Positions 12,601 to 24,750 of a DNA stretch of 64,000 bases are shown piece after piece; position 1 is the first letter of the stretch, and the number at the start of each line of letters is the position of its first letter. Location: NCBI RefSeq assembly GCF_032854445.1, contig NC_088300.1, positions 36,375,608 to 36,439,607 of the forward strand, in the 5' to 3' direction. This DNA is from Liolophura sinensis. Taxonomy: Eukaryota; Mollusca; Polyplacophora; Chitonida; Chitonidae. Made by a program: the position numbers and the translations under genes. Under the pieces are notes generated by a model. The model saw nothing but the letters and a program-made list of their open reading frames with translations. It made no database searches and was not told the DNA's origin.

Positions 12601-13500
12601 CACAGACTGTCGAAATGAGGGAACAGGCGCCTAATTCGCTCACCACCTTCCCATGCAGTGCACAGTCATGTACAAAATTGCCTTGGGTCATGCTATGATA
12701 AGCCCTTAATAGCTGTAACCACTCTTATCTGTGTCGTAAAACTTATTTTTTCCACCTGAATATCCCTTGTGAATAAGGCAATCAGGGAAACTGTCGAGTT
12801 TGATGGTTTTGAACAACTTGTGTTGATGCGTTATTACGTTATTACGAAATCGACCGGAATGTAACGAAACGAGGCACAAACGAACTGAAATGGAGATTTG
12901 TCAATCATGCATATAGACTCCGCCTTCTAGGTAGATTCTGGCCACCTACCTAGGAATGCCTCCATACAAACTCAAAATACCCTTACCCTCTTTGTTTTAT
13001 TTATTTTCGGAGATTAACAAAAAAGAACACTGACATAAGTTTTGAAACTTATCACAGAGCTGATTGTGTAAAAGTAAATTAGCCTCAAATGAAGGATAAC
13101 GTTGTTGTTTTTTAATATAGCTTTTTTGTGTGTGAGAAAGAAAATAAGACACAGATTCACATACCAGTAATGGACATTTACAAACCTCCACAGAACAATG
13201 GCCCACAATTCTATTTCCCTGGGGGGTCTGAGTGAAATGCATACAGGCTGACGAGAGATAGGCTGCTAAACGGTCGGTATTGTCAAAGGTGTGACTCAAT
13301 CACAATACGTGTAAATTTTTAACAAATAAACTATTTCATGCACAATTAAATGTATAGTCGCGTTGTTTTCAATAGCTTACCTTGCAAAATATAACTATTT
13401 GATGTTTATATGATATTTGATGTAAAAACCAAGATAAAAGACACCAAACAGGTTTTCTCCTGAAAAGTAGTCGATTTTTGCAATTAAGTCCCTCCCTAAC
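9700..13500. other. Intergenic stretch without a supported gene
   Basis: Short open frames here (for example 10430-10813 on - and 11409-11708 on -) show no domain, no signal peptide and no convincing splice partners. The only structure I recognise is SINE debris at about 11520-11650 and 12140-12275. Confidence 0.5.
12140..12275 (+). repeat. Degenerate SINE fragment
   Basis: The text GCAATCCGGTTTTTTCCCTC, then CTGCCATCATATATGGGTAA and TTCTTGAGTACGACATTAAC follows the order of the SINE 3' half (CCGGTTTCC, GCCGTCGTATAAGTGAAA, CTTGAGTACGGCGTAAAAC). It is strongly diverged, so it is an old copy. Confidence 0.5.
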
Positions 13501-13511
13501 TTCAGTTCTGA

Positions 13512-13614
13512 CCAATCGTATGTTCAAACTTTTGCAAAGGGATGACTATAAAACAAACCATAAGATGCAAATCAAACATTACCTGTAGAGGATCCGCCAG
13601 AGTGCAAGCACAAG
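13512..13614 (+). promoter_or_regulatory. Putative promoter and noncoding first exon of secreted CBM14 gene 2
   Basis: A CCAAT box (13512-13516) lies 30 bases before a TATAAAA box (13547-13553). About 60 bases further on is a strong donor (CACAAG|GTGAGT, exon end 13614). The implied first exon is about 13577-13614. The next exon begins at 16085 after a good acceptor (TGATTGCAG) and carries the start codon 19 bases in, giving an intron of about 2.5 kb. The arrangement parallels genes 1 and 3. The transcription start is inferred from TATA spacing only. Confidence 0.55.
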
Positions 13615-14159
13615 GTGAGTGATAACTTGCGCATATATTTTACATATACGTCATAACAACTGTTATGAAAACGCATAATTGATAAAAACGTATTTGAATC
13701 ATATGGGTCTTCTAAACTATTTCAACGATCGCTTCATGAATCTCTTTATGTATGAAACATTTTGATAAGTGATCTAGAACACAGGTTTTTTTGTTCTCAC
13801 ACCACCTTCTTCAGCTGAGAAGGCAATAGAATGTTTGGTCAGATATGAATCAAAGTTAATGATCAAGAGGATAGCGTTTTTATTGTGTGACTCCACCTAT
13901 CAGAAACTAGTACCTTAAGAACGCAGTAAGGCGTTTACATTTATTTAACTATTTGACTAAAGTTTAAAGCCGCACTCAACATATCGTCACCTGTATATGA
14001 CGGTAGTCATGTATATGAGTGGAGAAGTGCACCACATTTCGCCAAGTGCATAACAATCCTCCTCGGTGAAGACCGCAGCCGAAGCAACGAGAGCTTGAAT
14101 TTAAACTCTTATCGTTATCTTATCGTCGCTCTTTAACCCTCTAAGCCTGCAAAGGCCTT

Positions 14160-14400
14160 AGAAGTTTATACTAATGGTAAAAGAAAACAAAACTTCATTG
14201 TGATAGTAGAAGCCATTTGTTCCAAAGAGAACTAAAAGTTAAACCAAACTGACACTATAGTGACCAATAGACCAGATAGGAACTAAAATTTAAGCCCAAC
14301 TTCGACTTAATAGTAGTGGTCAGTTGTTTAAAAAGACCTAAAAGTTTTTCCGTCTAAATGGTGGGAGTCAGTTGATTAAAAAAATCTGACAAACAAGACA
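14160..14400. repeat. Possible degenerate minisatellite
   Basis: Loosely repeating blocks of about 50-55 bases share (A)GAACTAAAAGTT or ACCTAAAAGTTT openings and CAGTTGxTTAAA-like endings. Identity is low and the periodicity was judged by eye, so this may be coincidental. It lies in the first intron of secreted gene 2. Confidence 0.25.
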
Positions 14401-15200
14401 GAAATCAGTAATCACTCACTCCAAAAAGCTAAGATAAATTTAACGTTATAGTTTAACTGGAAGACTCAGTCTAAATGGACTCATTGTTCCAAGGCTTATT
14501 CAGAGACACAATTAGTATTAGCTTTTGCGAGAAGTTCTGGTATTCCATGGCTTATGCGTTCAGATAGTACCCGTGTGTTTGACATGTATCCCTCGGGAAT
14601 TATTTAGTGTAACACTTGAATAGTCATTTTTCGTTAAAATTACAAATTCCTAAAATTAGAAAAAACTATTTTTCTTTTCTTTATTGTTTACTGTTGGCCT
14701 TATTTATTGCCTGTTTGGAAAGTTACACCGTTTTATTGGCCCGTTGCCGATGATAATCGGCCTATCATAGTCAGTAACGGCCCTAAAGTAAGAGGGTCTT
14801 GAGCGTCACTAATTGATTTATCCACGGCTGCCGATCATTGATTAGAGGTCAATGAAAAAGTATAACGTCCGCAAACAATACTACTTTTTCATGCCATACA
14901 TACTGATTAATAGGAAAAAAACAGATGTTGTAACCTCGTTTAATCTGACAATTAAGCCGTTTTGCAACAGTCTTTTGATCGATAGCAAGTCGCAGACAGA
15001 GGTCGTCCAATAAATAGGGCTGTTTCTTTCATTCAAATGGAGACTGACTTGATTCAAGCGAAAGCATCTTGACCCTATCACTCATCAGTACAGTTTAAAT
15101 GCATTGTGATGTTTTTTGTCAGAATATCTATCTAACGTATTACACAGAATTCTAACCTCTTTAATCTGGATTCTCCGTAGAACTCTATTTAAGATTCATC

Positions 15201-15339
15201 AGGTACGTGGGAAGGTTTTCCAGCAACCTGCGGATGGTCGTGGGTTTTCTACGGGCTCTGCCGGTTTCCTTTCACCATAATGCTGGACGCCGTCGTATCA
15301 GTGAAATATTCTTGAGTACGGCGTAAAACACCAATCAAA

Positions 15340-15402
<63 letters not shown>
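15201..15402 (+). repeat. SINE 3' half with long (AAAT)n microsatellite
   Basis: The body CAACCTGCGGATGGTCGTGG, the CGCCGTCGTATCAGTGAAAT segment and the GTACGGCGTAAAACACCAAT tail are followed by about 16 AAAT units (about 15337-15402). It lies inside the first intron of secreted gene 2. The tRNA-like head is missing. Confidence 0.88.
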
Positions 15403-16103
15403 AATTCATCAGTTTCAAACATTGATTACATCTGTGCAATCACTGACGTCTCTATTAACCTTAACAGCAAGATTATTTATAGTTCACGCCCTCCTTACCT
15501 GTAACACTACGTCTCCAATGCAACAGGTGCTTTGATAAACAAAAAACTTAAAATGATCACAAAATTCGATGTGGGTAACAACATTAGTTAATCAGTAAAA
15601 ATTAGTGAGATTATTAAGGATTGCTTGATGAAGAGAAAGCACATAACTAACCAGCTGCTTAAAACTGACTCTCTCCCTCAGGCGTTATAAAAAGCCTCAC
15701 GTGATTTAACACTGATAACGAGAAAAGGTGCATATATGTGTAAGTTATTATAGTCAGCATTTGTAACCTTCGCCACAATTCCTTAGAGCTGCAGCCTTTG
15801 AAAGCCCATTATACCAAACCTGCCTGTGCAAAATTTCCTCTGTTTTTTCTTTCTTTACTGATTAAAAAGTTTGACACATACATGTATACATACTGATATG
15901 TTCTGCAGTTTTCACGTGTGTTTTTATTAAGGTTCTAGTTTAAGCTCTAGCGAGTTTACTTATCTTAATTTATGCTCTTATCTTAAAAGAACCCCACAAA
16001 ACCTATCTGTATCCTCTTAACTTTATTAGCTGTCAGTTTTATAATTAGCTTGTTATTTCAAGCGTTTTTGTTCTCTGATTGCAGCAAGCATAGACCGGGA
16101 AGA

Positions 16104-19100
16104 ATGACTCTATTACCATTATGTACGTTTGTTTGTCTGTCCGTCCTGGTGGTGAACGCTCAAAATGAGATCTTCAGACCCATGGTTGAAGCCAGACCTG
16201 TCAGCGATAATGAAATGGATGCAATTGTTGGTATGTAAAATAGAACTGAGGCATGTCTGCCCTTTGGCAGGCTACTGAAGAACGTTCCCACTCACGACGT
16301 AGAGATACCCACACGACAAGACAGGTGGTCTTCCACAGATATTAGAGTTAGCGAAAGGCAACATAAACTTCGCCGACGCTTAATGCTACCAAATATTGGC
16401 CCCACAAGAAGTGAAACTTTTGACCTCACGTGTTGCTTTAGTTTGTAACGTTTTAGACGCTTGAATCCAACGAGTTGTTTTCCTCGTTTTCCTGACGTCC
16501 TCATTATTGACCAGATTAACTCTCTCATCGTTATATATTTGCTATATGTTTGCCATCATTGTACATCAAACAGGTCAAAAGGTGAAAACAGTTACAGTTT
16601 TGACAATCTTAAATCTTGGTAAGGCCGTGGACCAGTATAGTTAATTCTGTCGATGCAAACCGTACTGCGAAGATCATTGCGAAACGACGCCATTCACACC
16701 AAAAACAAGAACCCCGTTATGCCGGTTAATGTGAGAAATCGCATCTAAGTACTTCTAGACCCGTCACGTCTAAAGAATTACAATGAATTACATGAATAGC
16801 TAGGATAATACCCTAATTTAGGTAAATTGACAAAACGCTGTATTTCACCGGTTACATGAGACAATGGTGTGACCATTTGCGATCTATCACACTTCCTTTC
16901 CTGCTCTCGTTCTACTTTCGGTGCTGTAGTCTAAAACCACCCAACTACAATACGTCACATTGTTCCTAGATATGTTTTTTCAGTTTGCTTTGGTATATCT
17001 TTTAAATTTCAGCCGAATGCATTCGCCGTATAAACATCAACAACACGATCGCTCATAGCACTCGTGTTCCCTCGGACTGCAGTGCGTTCGCCTTTTGTGA
17101 GCATCCGGACACGGGTGTTGAACCCACGCTGATGTTGTGCCCTGCCGGTCTGTTCTTCAACGATGACATGGATGTACTGACATGTGTGAGACCCGCTCAG
17201 GCGAATTGCCCTGCCGCGGAAGGTAAGTATATATAGGTGTTTGGCAGTTTATTTGTGCGATCGGTGACTTCGGATAATCCAACATTAGTGATTTTTGTAA
17301 ACCCCTCCATTTTGTACTGGACGATTTTGTTTATCGGGTCAATCTTTAAAAGACACTTCGTTGATGAATGTTATAAATAACAGATAAAACAGGTGTGACC
17401 AGACTGCAACGAAGAATTATGTAGATTTTTACATTTCGAATAAACAAAAATCCAGCAGTCTATGTGATGAGTACAAATCGAGCACTGATCTGCAGTTGGG
17501 TGTAAAGATTATGAGATTAAAGTCCTTATCTAATTTAAAACAATTCCGAAGTCAAGCCAAAATTGACTTTCCGTGTTAAGTCCGAACAAATGCGTAAGTT
17601 TTCATTCTCCTTTTATGGTAATTGATACTGACCATCAGGTGTTTTTGTACTTGCGCGTGATGAATGTGCAATATCTCTTATTGTGTCGTAATTTATGCTC
17701 AAGCGGAAGTAGAGCTCTTCAAGAAGCGAGTGATTTCAAATTTCAATGGCACGTCATCGTGTTGTTGTTTCATAAGCGGTATATTCTAAAAAGGTTTGAG
17801 AAAAAATAAACGTCTATAGCGTTATTTACAGCATTTTCTTTAGGTCATAGCCATGACCCCCCAACTCCCCACGCCCCCATCCCCGAGAAAAATATTTTAC
17901 AATTAGCTTCCCGAGTGTTATTAATCATGTCGACGTTAGATACGTTAGATTACCTTGAAAACACGCTTTTTATCTAACAACTCTTTATTTAAATAAGAGA
18001 TGATAACATTTTATCTTTTCATTTTTTAAAAATATATCATTACTTAGAATTAACAACAGAAGAAATTGTTTCTTGCTGATATATTTATTTATTGATATAT
18101 GACTTCTTTTTGTGCAGTTTTTACTATCACAAACCACTAAAGGTGTATTAAGTAGAGAAATGTAGATTGCATTGTCAGCTGAAGGCTGTCGATTGCATCA
18201 TCACAGATTGTGTATCGACGATGGCAACTATAGGGTAATAATGCGGATAAGATTGGAAAGTGATTGCAAGCTACGTGCTCAGCATCACCGCTTGTATTGC
18301 TCCTGTATCAATGAAAATTAAGCTTAAAGGTTTGTGCATTGTTTATTTTCAAAGTTCTTTTGGGATTAATGTTCAACGTCCATTATTGCAATAAATGACA
18401 TTGCGCGTTCAATTCGCCAGTGGGTCTTTGCCACACCTGGGGTCTGTTATACAAAGTGCGTCGAAAAACTATACGACGAGCGCATTTACAATGATAAAAT
18501 AATCGATTATATGCCTGTTATGGGGCCTAGGTATCTATACGTCTAAATTCAGCCATAACCATTTGCTATAGGTATCCCTATACCATTCTACGGGGGAGTA
18601 ACACTTTTCTTTCACAGATCCCTGCTCAGGACGTCAAAACGGGTTCATCCAGGACGAGGTGCGCAGTCAGGCGTTTCAGGGAGCTTTTTATCAGTGCCAG
18701 GGAGGAAGGGCAGTTGGTGGAGGATGGTGTGACTACGGTGAACAGTTTGGAGGAGGCAACCAAGCATGTTCAGCCATACAGGACAGACCCGTTCCGACTC
18801 TCGCACCCAGAGATCCATCCGTTAAGTCTATGGTCAGAACGTTCGATTCTCTATAGGTTACATTTGATGGTTTGGGAATCTGAATGATATTTCGATCAAT
18901 ATTTCACTAATACAACCGTGTTCAAAACTGTCCCGAGGTTAGACACCGTATCAAACCAAGATCCAAGGTTATTCTAAACTTTCCAGAATACTGTTCTTTG
19001 CTCAAATGCACAATCGGTCGTTTTGTATTCTGACGTGAAATCTGACCTATTATTCAAGAATTTTCAACTAAGCTGCAATTTGCCCTAAACTTTCGTGATG

Positions 19101-19771
19101 AAACAAACTAAGCCCCTCTTTAGAGTTTGTATTCAAAAATTCAGTGCCAAAGTCAAGGCTGGGAACACGAAGGCAAAGATAAACTTGATTGGAGTTTCAG
19201 TTCGTTTTTGTTTTCAGTTTAGGCACACAATCCGGGTGAAACCCATAACTTCCACAGATTTAGCGTTTTTGGCATCTAAAAATCTCTATTTTATTGTCCT
19301 GGGTGCAATAGAGGCAATTTTTGAAATTGTTATATATCTGCTTTTAAATTATAAATGTGGTCCCATTGGTGTATACGATATGCTACCTTAGCGCTGTTTC
19401 AAATAAATTTTAACTCTTGCCTTTGCACACATTGCAATATAATGGTCCTTCCCTATAATTATTTGTTCGATTCCTGTTTAACTTCATACTCACCAATGAT
19501 CTGTGAGGGTGAATCTACAAATTCCTTGTCCTAAGGCCAGGTTTGAACTCACAACTCTTTGGTTCTATCGACTGAAAGATATGCAAGCAGCTAAATAATT
19601 CGGCTTCTTCTCAATATTGTCACATATAGTAAGTAACAGGTGTGCTCTTCTCTCACAGCTTGTCACTTGAGGCCTGTTGATGGGGCACCCTCCTCGTTCC
19701 TCCTTGGGGCAGAGGTCATGCAGTGTGCTGGCGGTACCACGTTTGACGCTGTCAGTTGTGGATGCTCGTAA
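16104..19771 (+). CDS. Secreted cysteine-rich chitin-binding-type protein, paralogue 2 (donor defect before last exon)
   Basis: Coding exons by homology are 16104-16230, 17013-17222, 18618-18821 and 19659-19771; the product would be 217 aa. A signal peptide (residues 1-19) is cut before Gln (VNA|QNEIFRP). Exon 2 has the CBM14 spacing C-19-C-5-C-13-C-14-C-7-C with an N-N-T sequon at the position of the sequon in the paralogues. Exon 3 has PCSG, FYQC, GGGWC and QAC. The last exon has CHL, MQCAGGTTF and SCGCS before TAA. Exon lengths 210, 204 and 113 equal those of gene 1. Oddity: the donor expected at 18822 reads TTAAGT instead of GTAAGT. The only adjacent GT (18821) shifts the frame and would end translation three codons into the last exon; without splicing the frame stops at 18854. 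This is either a single-base assembly error, a non-canonical splice, or a truncated allele lacking four cysteines. Confidence 0.8.
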
Positions 19772-20070
19772 GGTAAGAAACATTCACAGATAAGTTTTGA
19801 GGCTATTATGTTGACCCTGTCCCATCAGATAGATATTTTTTATTTTTGTCTTACTGTTTTGCTAACTGACTCATTTATAATAGTCGTCACGATTTAACTG
19901 AAATACATCAGAGTGGTTAAACCTCAATTCATTCATTCATTTATTATTTGCAAACATTTCAACGCACGGCGTGCACATGTATTTCTTTTAATTACTCATA
20001 TGTTGTGTATTATATTCCATTGCCCGTTTTATTTCCCTTATATGTGTTATGTTTATTTTTTGTCTTGCAG

Positions 20071-20225
20071 GGCCGTATCACAATTGGATGAAGATTACCC
20101 ACACAGTTTATAGTTTGCGTGCAAAGCCTTTCGAAGCCATGCAGTTGCAGGAATTTTATTGGATACGCCTATCCTTAATTTCTCTTAATATGAGTCCATT
20201 CAATAAAACCTGATTAAACTGTTAA
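20071..20225 (+). other. Terminal 3' UTR exon and poly(A) signal of secreted gene 2
   Basis: The stop codon at 19769-19771 is followed at once by a donor (TAAG|GTAAGA, exon end 19772). A strong acceptor with a pyrimidine tract (TTTTTTGTCTTGCAG) ends at 20070. The exon from 20071 contains AATAAA at 20202-20207, so cleavage is expected near 20220-20230. This supports the gene being, or recently having been, a functional transcription unit. Confidence 0.65.
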
Positions 20226-20784
20226 TCGATTACGTCTCTTCTGTGTCCCAGTTTTCTATAACCCTCCTGTTTGCCTTAATAACCCATCATATTTTCAGAC
20301 GACATTGGCACGTCATCAGATGAAACCACGTGGAGTGAGGTGCACATCAGTTTGACTCAGTAAAAAAAACTGTTTAATTTCAGGGTTCAGGTTTTCAACT
20401 ATTGGAGAGGGTGAAACTTAGATAAAACTTAGATAATTTGTCACCTTATCTCGTAATATTAACTATTATTGATTTATTAACTTAGGATTGATTGAATGAT
20501 CGATTGATTGGTTGGTTGATCGATTCCCAGCCCTGGTCTGATGTCCTCTCTACTATAAGCCAGTCGACTTTATGTAAATTATCCTTCTGTGTGTTTATCA
20601 AATAAACAGCAAACATCAATCGAGCGGTTGAGTTTATTTTTAATAGTTTATTTTTGCTTCTGTCCTATGGCACGCAGGATGAATGGATACATTAACCCTA
20701 TTAAATAACCAGTCAACAGTGACATCTTGTCCTTTTAAAATAATCGAAATGTCAGAAAAGTTATCAGGCTAATGGTAATATTTA

Positions 20785-20830
20785 TTTACTTCATTTTATT
20801 GGTGTTTTACGCAGTCTTTAAGAATATGCA
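20785..20830 (-). repeat. SINE tail fragment
   Basis: TATTGGTGTTTTACGCAGTC followed by TTTAAGAATAT is the reverse complement of the SINE 3' tail (ATATTCTTGAGTACGGCGTAAAACACCAAT), diverged. Only the tail is recognisable. Confidence 0.5.
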
Positions 20831-21159
20831 AGGTAATAATGAACAGAAAGTGATATTACAGTATAACATTTGTTTTAGTTTGCGAAAGCGACAGAGGAAT
20901 ATCCAGGAAGGCTATAGATATCAGTCCAACCGAGCACTTTAATCAATTTTTGGAGCTACTTTTTCCCTTTTAGTGGGAAATGGTAACATGAATACTATGT
21001 ATAAGACACAAGATCCGGCAGTGGATAAGAAATCAGTAAATTGCTCGTCTCACTGGTTGTGGGGCGTTAATGACAGTAAGCCGTCGACAATGCTCGTATG
21101 GCCGTTTGCAAAGCCTCATGTTCCTCCAAAAACACTGGCTTCCCATCAGTCTATGTGTG

Positions 21160-21400
21160 CATATCTATATACGTCACACGTGGCAAAGTTCGTCAGTAGT
21201 TTGTGACAGGTTAGTGGTTTACATCTGGCACGCCGTTTTCGTTACATAACCAAATGTTTTCCCCAAATATTGTACTCATACATGTACGTCACATGTGGTG
21301 AAGATCGTTTGTAACTTGCCAAAGGTCGGTCGTATACGTCTAACACTTCGTTTTCCTTCACCTATAAAACTCGCATCGTGTAAGTGAAAAATCCTTTTTG
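21160..21400 (+). repeat. Old degenerate SINE pieces
   Basis: Two related blocks are visible: ACGTCACACGTGGCAAAGTT with GTTAGTGGTTTACATCTGGC, and ACGTCACATGTGGTGAAGAT with GTAACTTGCCAAAGGTCGGT, the latter followed by AAACTCGCATCGTGTAAGTG and AAAAATCC. Similar debris is seen near 6985-7060, 28300-28400, 39300-39350 and 59440-59550. It looks like an old SINE family that shares part of the tail of the younger ones. Confidence 0.4.
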
Positions 21401-23122
21401 TAATTCTTCTCAGTAACTATAAATCATTCAATCATTTAATCAGTCTTGCTAAGAAAGACCAATTTTTGTTTGTAGTTTGTAGATTATTACCAGACCATGC
21501 CGATACGGGGGCATCTGATACGGGGGTACTGCATGTTTGTATCATGAGAAGGCCTCTTTCAGTGATTCTACAAACAAACGAAAGTTGGAATAATGTTTCC
21601 ATATTAGAAATTTATATTTTATATTTATTCATGGAAGATTGCATATACAACCTGTACAAGATCGAAGAGTTATTTTTTGTAATGTATGACATACCCAACA
21701 TAAATTAGCTGGAATTATTGCTTAAATATATCTCTGTTATTTACTGAGTGACCGAGTACTGTCAAAAAACAGCTATAATAAGCGTAGACATGTTAATGGA
21801 TAAAGAGTAATTCAGTAAAGGTGTCTGTCTCACATATACAATTAGCCCCGCTAAATCTCGTATTTTCCCGTGTTGTTCAGATTAATGCCACACATGAGAG
21901 TTTGTACACGAGACTATTAAACAGAGAGCATTTCTGGATAACTGAGATCTTAGACTGACTATAAATACACCTATATAGATACACGAAAATTGAGGATTTA
22001 CTATCTCCTTGGCAACTTAACCTTATATCTAAATCCGTACAAAGGAGTCCTGACGAAATCTCGCTCTCGCGCGTCTTCAAGTGTTGACGCAAGATTCGGG
22101 ACATTGGATATCCCCTTGATGTTCGGATAAATAAGACATTTCAACATTATTAAAAGTAAAACATTTATAAATTTCCCGTAATGGTTGTATCCCTGAACGA
22201 TAAAGAGAATGGAAGCCCTCCTTTTCGGCCTGATAAATGACGTTCATTGTGCACCTCTACCGTTGATCGCCTGCATCCTGAAAATAGAAACAGACATACG
22301 TGTAAGTTTTTTTTATTTTATGCTCTGTTGCTGAAAACACGGGCTTTTATCTTTTCAAGTATCACCTATTTTGCTTTAAAATAACACCGAAAGTATAAAA
22401 CTCCAACCAAATTCATCAGTTGATGCAGGCAAGGTTTTACCGTTAATGACGTCCTCCGCGCTTATCACGAAATCCTTGACACATTTCAAGGTTAGTTAGT
22501 TCCTTGTAGATCTGTTATTTGACCTTCGCACACAAAATTGCATTTGCATATTTTAAGATCAAGTTTCAGTGATTAACAATTAGTTTGACCTAATTAAAGT
22601 TTACTCAACTAACACAACAGAAAAACAGTCCTCAGACTGAGAATTCCTCAGACTCTAGAATTATTGGATTTGGAGCCATATAAAGTTAATCATTTGAACC
22701 AATACAGCGCTGGATTTCGTGTTGTTGTGAGCTAAGCTATACCAAGATGATGATAACTTCCTTGCCTTAATAAATACTAGGAACTAATACCTTAATAAAT
22801 AGTCATGAAAAACATATCACGTACCTACGTATATTTAAAATGCATGAATAATGATGGTAACTTAGTACAACGTATTTAACACTGGGTGAATAATGTATAA
22901 TATTCAAATTACGTTGCTGATATATTCAAGCAAATTTTCAACAGAAGGCTTTGGTTATTCCTCTCAGCGACGGCATTCAATATGCAGTACTACATTCTTG
23001 GGTAAAGAACAAAAGACAATCACAAGAAACGCCTTTGTATAGATACTTTCAAGCTAGACAACTTAAGAAAGGTCCTTCCACATTTCACCGGGTACATGAT
23101 GATGTATATCAAGGTGAATGAT

Positions 23123-23214
23123 TTGTGCTGCTGTGTGCAACTGTATAAGTTATCTCATGTATGCTCATGGGCAAGCTTATTGTGCTGCTGTGTGCAACTG
23201 TATAAGTTATCTCA
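23123..23214. repeat. Two 35-bp direct repeats
   Basis: The segment beginning TTGTGCTGCTGTGTGCAACT and ending TTATCTCA occurs at 23123-23157 and again at 23180-23214, identical by eye, with a 57-bp period. It is a local duplication with no coding link seen. Confidence 0.85.
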
Positions 23215-23557
23215 AGCCACAGATACACCAAGAAAGAAAATAGCGAGTATTCCCCGCCCAAAACAATTACGTCCGCACAAGTCGTGTAATATGTCACTGT
23301 TTCTGTATAGTTGTGTTCCTTAGGCAAAGATTTAGCGCACACGCTTTTTGGAACCAGGCATCATGTAATAATGTTTAGTAGTCAATTTCAAAAAGTTGGG
23401 AGGACCAAGACTGGTCAGTCGACAGTGAACGAGTCTCCTGTGATTTGGTAGCGGTTTAGTATTGTCGGTGTGCGACAAAGTGCGATGGTTTCCTCTCGGC
23501 ACTTGGAAGCCGTGGTTTCAGACATGACGTTACTAAATCGTGCGCACTGCATCTGCT

Positions 23558-23712
23558 TTTTATTTATTTATTTATTTATTTATATGATTGGAGTTTTACG
23601 CCGTACTCAGGAACATTTCACTTCTACGACGGCAGCCAGCATCATGGTGGTAAGAAACAGGGCAGAGCCCGAGGGAAAACCACAACCAACCGCAGGTTGC
23701 TGCCAGGCCATC
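23558..23712 (-). repeat. SINE (AAAT-tail family), partial, reverse orientation
   Basis: A (TTTA)n tract at 23558-23582 is followed by TTGGAGTTTTACGCCGTACT, CACTTCTACGACGGCAGCCA and ACCGCAGGTTGCTGCCAG. These are the reverse complement of the SINE 3' half. The tRNA-like head is absent. The intact + copy at 23981 lies 270 bp away in opposite orientation. Confidence 0.88.
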
Positions 23713-23980
23713 TGCTTTTCACAATGGACATCTGAGACGGGAGTCAGGTGCTAGGCACAGGCCCAAGCCCGGTTGATCAAAACTGTTTGAAGACTTAACA
23801 CCAGATTTAACTTTAAACCAAGTCTTTTGTACTTAGCCCAATTTTGTACCTAGCCCAAAAATAATTGCATAACAGTATATTAAATATGCGCTAATCCTGC
23901 TACAGTTTATATCCCAATACTTTAGAATTTGGTCAGCTGTATTGGCTGCTGAATTTGTCTAAAATCTTAATTATAAAACT

Positions 23981-24226
23981 GGGGGCCTCCGTGGCTCAGT
24001 CGGTTAAAGTGCTAGCGCAGCGTAATGACCCAGCAGTCTCTCATCAATGCGGTCGCTGTGAGTTCAAGTCCAGCTCATGCTGGTTTTGCGATAAGCAACC
24101 TTCGGAAGGTCGTGGGTTTCCCCAGGGCTCTGCCCGGTTTCCACCCACCATAATGCTGGCCGCCGTCGTATAAGTGAAATATTCTTGAGTACGGCGTAAA
24201 ACACCAATCAAATAAATAAATAAATA
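23981..24226 (+). repeat. Full-length tRNA-derived SINE (AAAT-tail family)
   Basis: The copy starts GGGGCCTCCGTGGCTCAGTC, giving an A-box-like TGGCTCAGTCGG. A B-box-like GTTCAAGTCC follows about 50 bases further on, typical of a pol III tRNA-derived promoter. The body contains CCTTCGGAAGGTCGTGGGTT and CCACCATAATGCTGGCCGCC. The 3' end is GTACGGCGTAAAACACCAAT plus (AAAT)n. This is the best reference copy in + orientation. Confidence 0.92.
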
Positions 24227-24750
24227 ATTATAGAATTGACTTAATGCCACTTTTAGATAACACACTTTCGAACAATTGAGTCCAATTACTGAGCACACGT
24301 CATGCCTGAACGCAGAAGCAAAAAAAAAACGGTTTCCCTGGGTTCACCCACAACTTTACATGCAAGTGAAATGAAAAGGTAACTAAATCTAGCCAGAACA
24401 CCACTCTGAACAGTTTAGTATTGTAATATGTTACTTTTCTCTCCTTGGGTAATTTATGTCCAAACCAGTTAAACTTTGTCCGTTCTTGTAAAATAGAGTT
24501 GATTTTTAATTTGGCGAGGTTGATTAGGAAATGAGGTAGAAAGTTTTTGTAATATATTAGAGACTTTTAGTTAGATGTTACAAGTTCAACAACTTCTAAT
24601 TTGTACTTACAAGTTACAAGCTAAATGTCTCTTGACAAGACTAACATCACTTTCCCATTTGAACACAACTAAAAATGATGAGCCCCGCCCCCACTCTACA
24701 TGACCATAATATTTACCGTTGTGGATCCAGCTAGGCTGTGTCTCTAGTAA

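Noticed and set aside
22180-22290. Minus-strand acceptor (CTATTTTCAG) followed by an open frame, considered as the last exon of secreted gene 3
   Set aside because: It lacks the CxxGTxF...CxC pattern. The exon at 24751-24875 matches the paralogues closely and is nearer. The site might still be a 3' UTR exon.
23470-23754. 94-codon open frame on +
   Set aside because: Most of it is the reverse strand of a SINE.
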